From NCBI GenBank assembly GCA_036850595.1, contig CM072170.1, positions 15,497,306-15,561,305 on the forward strand: a stretch of DNA of 64,000 bases, read 5' to 3'. The position numbers and the translations under genes are program-made. Under the pieces are notes generated by a model, which did no database searches, was not told the DNA's origin, and was given only the letters and a program-made list of their open reading frames with translations. Shown here piece by piece: positions 59,676-64,000 of this stretch. This stretch comes from Rhyacichthys aspro (taxonomy: Eukaryota; Chordata; Actinopteri; Gobiiformes; Rhyacichthyidae). Numbering within the stretch: position 1 is the first letter of the stretch; each line of letters starts with the position of its first letter.

Positions 59676-59809
59676 GAGACCTTAAGACGTCATCTAGACT
59701 TTACTATCAAGGATTTTAATAGAGCTTTCGTCTGTCACACTTGTTGTGAGGTGTCGAGTTGGGGACGCTCATATTGGTCAACACAGTTTGGCAATAAGGA
59801 AGTAATAGC
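59676..59809 (+). repeat. dispersed repeat family A, copy 3
   Basis: GAGACCTTAAGACGTCATCT, AAGGATTTTAATAGAG and AATAAGGAAGTAA align in order with copy 1 at 23751-23880. Confidence 0.65.
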
Positions 59810-61139
59810 TGCTGATAAAACAGAGAAAGTGTATATTCAGCGCTGAATGCGCCTTTTTACAGAGAAGCAGCACGATAAAGAAAAATCTAAAAAGAGAAGA
59901 GGGAAGCAATGTGAAAAAGGAATAAATATTGGTGATTCAGTCACACAGTGTTTATCAAGGCAAAGATAATTGCTGTTGAATTCTGAAGTTGGAGTTAAAA
60001 GGTTAAACTTAGCTCTAAACTTCAATTTCCGAGGAAAAATCGGTCTGGCTTTACTTTGAAATGTCTTTGTTTTTTGGGGGGTTTTTTTTCAAATAAATCT
60101 AGAATATGTGTTGTACCTCATGTGGCCGGTGTCTTGACTTTGAAAGATCAGTTGGAGGGACTAAATACACTGAATGTACATCTTTTCCAGTTTATTTTGT
60201 CCTGTTTGGGTTGAAATGTTCTGTTACCTGTTAATTTGTTATAAACTTTTAAACAAGTCTGCCATCTTGAAAATTGTTTTGATGGAGTAATGCTTTGTAA
60301 ATGATGAATTAAGTCATTACAAATATAGTGTGTAGTTATTATACCGTGTCACCCATGTCTTTAATGAAATGTAAATATGTTTCATGCAGTTGTACGAGTG
60401 TATAAACTACAGTAGACTATATAAACCTCTGTAGTAGGATGTACGCAACCAACAGTGATTTTCAGAAAACTGAATTTGCAAAATCCAACTTATGACCCAG
60501 CATATGTTTTTGTGTCATCTATGAATAAGCTCTACTCAGAAGTGACAGGTGTGGCCCATACAAGTCTCCCATTGCTACACCATATTGAGAGTGCTCTGAA
60601 TGCTAACTTCCTATGAGCAGGAGAAACATAAATGCACTTTTCCCGAGGTTTGGTGGTGAATGGGTGAGTGAAAAGCTCCGTCAGTGTGTTACGCAACTGT
60701 GCTCTGACGCTGCTTCTCCTTCTGTGATTCTGTGCTGTAGAGAGCTACATCCTTTCCTTTTAAACCAAGAAAAATAGACCGCCTCTTTTCACTCTGTATT
60801 TCTCAGTCATTTTCAATATGTTTTATTCTGCTTGACCCTTTAAATCCCGCCCTATTGCTTATACACTCTTATTCACTGACTAGAATACCTTTTCAAGAGT
60901 CAGCTTTGGGATTCAAATATGTACTCATGTTAGAGATGGAGGAGTACTGCTTCCCAGATTGGATAAATATATAACTTGAGCATGGAAAGATAGATCACAA
61001 CAGCCAATAAAAACATTTATTTAAAAACAACAAGATTCTGTTGTGCTTTGGCCATGGGTTTACACAAAGACACTGTTGTCACTCCACAAAACAGCAAAGA
61101 ATTAAATAGTGAAAGTATTTACATCCTACCTATGTCATA

Positions 61140-61190
61140 AAACACTATTGGCTGCTGGCTACACACAGCAAGTAGAACACCAATGACATT
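61140..61190 (-). repeat. dispersed repeat fragment (unnamed), copy 2
   Basis: CTATTGGCTGCTGGCTACAC, the reverse complement of the 2.65-kb fragment, with the flanking GTAGAACACC also matching. Confidence 0.6.
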
Positions 61191-62163
61191 ATACAGTGTT
61201 TTGTGCTTCAAAAACATATGTTCTGATGATATATTATTATTAAAACATGGGTTCTGCTCATATGGACCTCATATATAAGATCAACAGTTCAATACTGAGC
61301 AGTCAGTGTATCAGCACTGCTTCAGAAAATATACCTTGCACTGCAGGTACATGCTTGTGAGAAACTCAATGAAATGCATCTTGTTCCCCTCAAGCTTATG
61401 TAATTACACTCAAAACACACTTACTTTGGACCAGTGGTGTGGAATTAGTTGGTGTTGTGGGTAATATTTTAGTTTTGAAGAGATAAAGGTATTCATGTGC
61501 ATGCAGATGTCTTGATTAAGACAATGGCCAGTGTCAAACATTGCAATGATGAGTAGTGGAACAGGTTGCTTTCTGCAGCTGATGTGAACAGTACAGATAA
61601 TAACATAAGTGTGTGGCAATGATAGCTGCTCTTTTTGACTTGATGAAGATGGTCGTCAACCTCACAGGACAAGGAGTTACATGCCTCAAATAAAAGCAAG
61701 CCATGTGTGTCATTTGTCACAATATAGTCCTAATACTAACATGAAAAAGAGCTCTAGGTTGACTGCATAATTAAAACTATTAGATTTCCTCAGAAAGACC
61801 AGTTTTGTTTGGTGGAGGGGTGGTTGTCCTTTGGGGGAAAAAAAAAAGGTCAACCTTTTTTCACCTAAAAACCATAGTCTCAGTCCTCTTCCAAGTGAAC
61901 TTTGATTGAAATGAGAATGCAAATGGACCAAAGAAGAAACCAAAGCCAGAAAGTGAACACACAGTGTAACAGCTGTTGTGAATACGGACAAAAAGAATGA
62001 AGCCTTAAAGCAGAGCTGTCAAACTAAAAGTGTTTAGGGGCCGCAATAGTTAATAAGAATTCTGTCAGGGGCCGAAGATGGTGACATTTGGAAGCTTTTA
62101 TTAAAGTTAGAATGTGAGATTTCATCTTCATTTGGTTATCTTTTACAATTTCCTAATTTTATT

Positions 62164-62310
62164 TTAGGATTTGAACAGATTTGAGATGGATTTGAACAAG
62201 TTTTAGTTGGATTTGAACAGGATTAGATTCAGGTTATAGATGAATTTTAACTGGTTTTAGATCAACTTGAACAGGTTTTAATTGGATTTGGACAGGTTTT
62301 CATTTTTTAA
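62164..62310 (+). repeat. imperfect 21-bp minisatellite
   Basis: About six or seven units of roughly GGATTTGAACAGGTTTTAGTT lie head to tail with substitutions and one longer unit. Just upstream (62.02-62.09 kb) is AGAGCTGTCAAACTAAAAGT with GGGGCCGC words, which look like the end of a common fish DNA transposon, so the array may be its interior. Confidence 0.75.
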
Positions 62311-62414
62311 TTTTTGCTACAAAGATAAAAACCTGTTGAAATCGCAAGGCCCGCCCTGCCTCAACATGTGTCTTAACATAGCATCTGGATTTGACCAATA
62401 TCACTTTTCATATT

Positions 62415-62570
62415 CTGTGGAAAGTCTGCAGCTCAGGTAGAGCACATGCCTAAAACGCAGGAGACTCGGGTTCGAGCCTCGGCCGGGTCATTTGCCCAGT
62501 GTCATTACCTATTCTTTTTTACCCTATTTCCTGTCTAGCTACTGTGAAACTACCAATAAAAAAGGTACAG
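62415..62570 (+). mobile_element. tRNA-derived SINE
   Basis: CAGCTCAGGTAGAGCAC (A box, about 62429-62445) and GGTTCGAGCC (B box, about 62469-62478) form the tRNA-like head. The tail TATTTCCTGTCTAGCTACTG followed by AATAAAAAAGG is the usual 3' end of a fish SINE. The terminal stem does not pair, so it is not a working tRNA. Confidence 0.75.
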
Positions 62571-63159
62571 GTACAAAAAAGACTAGGCATTGTTATGTGT
62601 CACTGCGTAGATACAAACACATAATGAGCACAGTAGTAATATATTGGCGCCTGCAGTGAGAATGATAAATAGCCTTTTTATTTTTATCAGTGCCAGTGTG
62701 CACCGAGGTCTCCCCATTTTATTTCCCCCCAGGAAAGCCACATTTTTTTCCGTTTCAAACATGAATCCTGAGCCCGCTGTGTAGACCTCTGGATTGATAG
62801 AGTTATGTTTTGATACACATTTATTTAGAAAAACGCTGGATGCTTGCTTAGCTGCCTCATTATATAAAAAAATAATTTCCACATAGGTTTACTGCATTGT
62901 TAATTCCCTGATAGATTTCATGCTTTTATGATTGAAGTAATCACTAATTGACAAGTTACTAACTGACTCAGTCCCTAATGAGATCACTCACCAGATCAGT
63001 ACTCAGCCATCATTTATACTCTAATGGTGTCATTTACAAATTGCATTATTATGGCACTAAGGGAACACATTATTACATAGTTTGCTTAATTTCTGCAACA
63101 TCTGTACAATCCAACATTTTTTTTACTGTAGAAATGTTGGCTGCTTTATTCAGTTTTGT

Positions 63160-63450
63160 TTCTTTAATAGGCAGAAAATTGCAGAAATCACAGTTCACTG
63201 TTTTAAAGTAATTTACGGTAAAATAGTGCCTAGTTAAAAAAACCATAAAAGGCAACGGTATATAACTGTAGTAAATACATTATCTCACATCATAAATAAT
63301 AACAAAAATAAAGAAATATTGGGTGCATTCATTTAATCAGTATTGTTTCCGTTGCAAAAAATGGCAGAAATCACAGTAATTTACGGTGATATACTGTAAA
63401 ATGACAAAATGTAAAAGGGAAAATAGTATATAACTATAGGAAATGAACAG
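63160..63450 (+). repeat. two diverged direct repeats, AT-rich
   Basis: GCAGAAATCACAG … AATTTACGGT … TATATAACT-TAG-AAAT occurs at about 63181-63275 and again at 63364-63442. Words such as ATTTACGGTAAAAT and ATACTGTAAAAT point to a known style of fish AT-rich repeat. The region to the right edge is T/A-rich and holds nothing else that I can identify. Confidence 0.55.
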
Positions 63451-64000
63451 AATTATGCATTATTATAAAAAAGTAAAAATGCAGATAAAAACATACCATA
63501 ATATTAGATTATTTACTTCTTACAGATTATACAACTTAATGTTTTTCTGGGTTGTTTTTTTTTTTCATTTTTTTTAAATTTTTTTATGATTATGCAATAA
63601 GTCACAAATAATCTGTCATAAAATTTAGAGTTGCAATATCTTTATGCCATAATATAATTTATTTCTTGTATATCACTTTTTTTTATTTTTTTATCTGTAA
63701 TTAGTTACTAGATTTTTTACAGTGTAGATAATATATCATATTAAGTTGCTTATTTTTGCATATTTTTTTAAAAGTAAACTCTCCACTGCCACTGTAAATA
63801 TACATATAAATTATTCTTGGGTTTGCTACTGCTTTTTTGTCCAAACGAAACATGAGCATTCATAGGACGCCAGATTTTGTGCCAATTTTTAAGTTTATTG
63901 TCTATGGGTACGTAATAGTGTTATTAGAACATGCAAAATCTTGAAAATACACAGATGACATGTAAAACTGGTTAAGAAAATGTTATTCATCCAACTTTTG

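Larger units (their letters stand above)
58301..62019. other. intergenic DNA
   Basis: No gene was seen. It holds copy 3 of repeat family A, a possible conserved island near 59.0-59.2 kb, and the inverted partner of the 2.65-kb repeat at about 61.15 kb. Confidence 0.45.

Noticed and set aside
62415..62490. Functional tRNA gene
   Set aside because: A and B boxes are present, but the acceptor stem does not pair and a SINE tail follows. It is a tRNA-derived SINE.
1..64000. CRISPR array, operon or other prokaryotic system
   Set aside because: No regularly spaced direct repeats or bacterial gene layout were seen. Introns and fish repeats show vertebrate nuclear DNA.

Overview
The window reads as nuclear DNA of a ray-finned fish, most likely a spiny-rayed teleost. 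The evidence is small exons with GT-AG introns, vertebrate-specific genes, AT-rich noncoding DNA, and transposon types common in teleosts (Tc1-like, hAT-like MITEs, tRNA-derived SINEs, LINE fragments). The species cannot be told from the sequence alone.

Only two protein-coding genes can be supported, and they point away from each other. On the minus strand lies the 5' part of vsnl1 (visinin-like 1, VILIP-1, a neuronal calcium sensor). Its first coding exon is at 1727-1888, and a probable noncoding first exon sits near 9.3-9.6 kb; the rest of the gene lies beyond the left edge. On the plus strand lies a complete rad51ap2 (RAD51-associated protein 2, a RAD51-binding recombination factor): one giant exon at 11535-14427 and three small exons at 14687-14836, 15927-16007 and 17142-17260. 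All introns inside its coding region are in phase 1. The spliced frame is 3243 bases (1080 residues plus stop) and ends in the conserved RAD51-binding motif. As I recall the human map, VSNL1 and RAD51AP2 are also divergent neighbours there, which supports both calls.

Between them, about 9.31-9.86 kb, is a CpG-rich block with an E2F-like site, an inverted CCAAT box, and candidate splice donors on both strands. It looks like a shared divergent promoter.

From about 17.3 kb to the right end no further gene could be established. This stretch looks like a gene desert. It carries an inactivated 1385-bp Tc1-like transposon (28001-29385), several MITEs with recognisable inverted ends (16557-16942, 47218-47528, 48105-48865, 54633-55311), a hAT transposase remnant (about 24.9-25.1 kb), LINE fragments (about 39.9-40.1, 41.8-42.3 and 43.2-43.9 kb), four SINE-like elements, and at least three dispersed repeat families I cannot name. 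Scattered in it are GC-balanced, non-repetitive islands that look like conserved noncoding elements, and a 95-base block duplicated 1.4 kb apart. I found no convincing new molecular system. The most interesting items are the rad51ap2 gene model, the shared promoter, the TG tract beside the vsnl1 splice acceptor, and the unexplained duplicated or island sequences.
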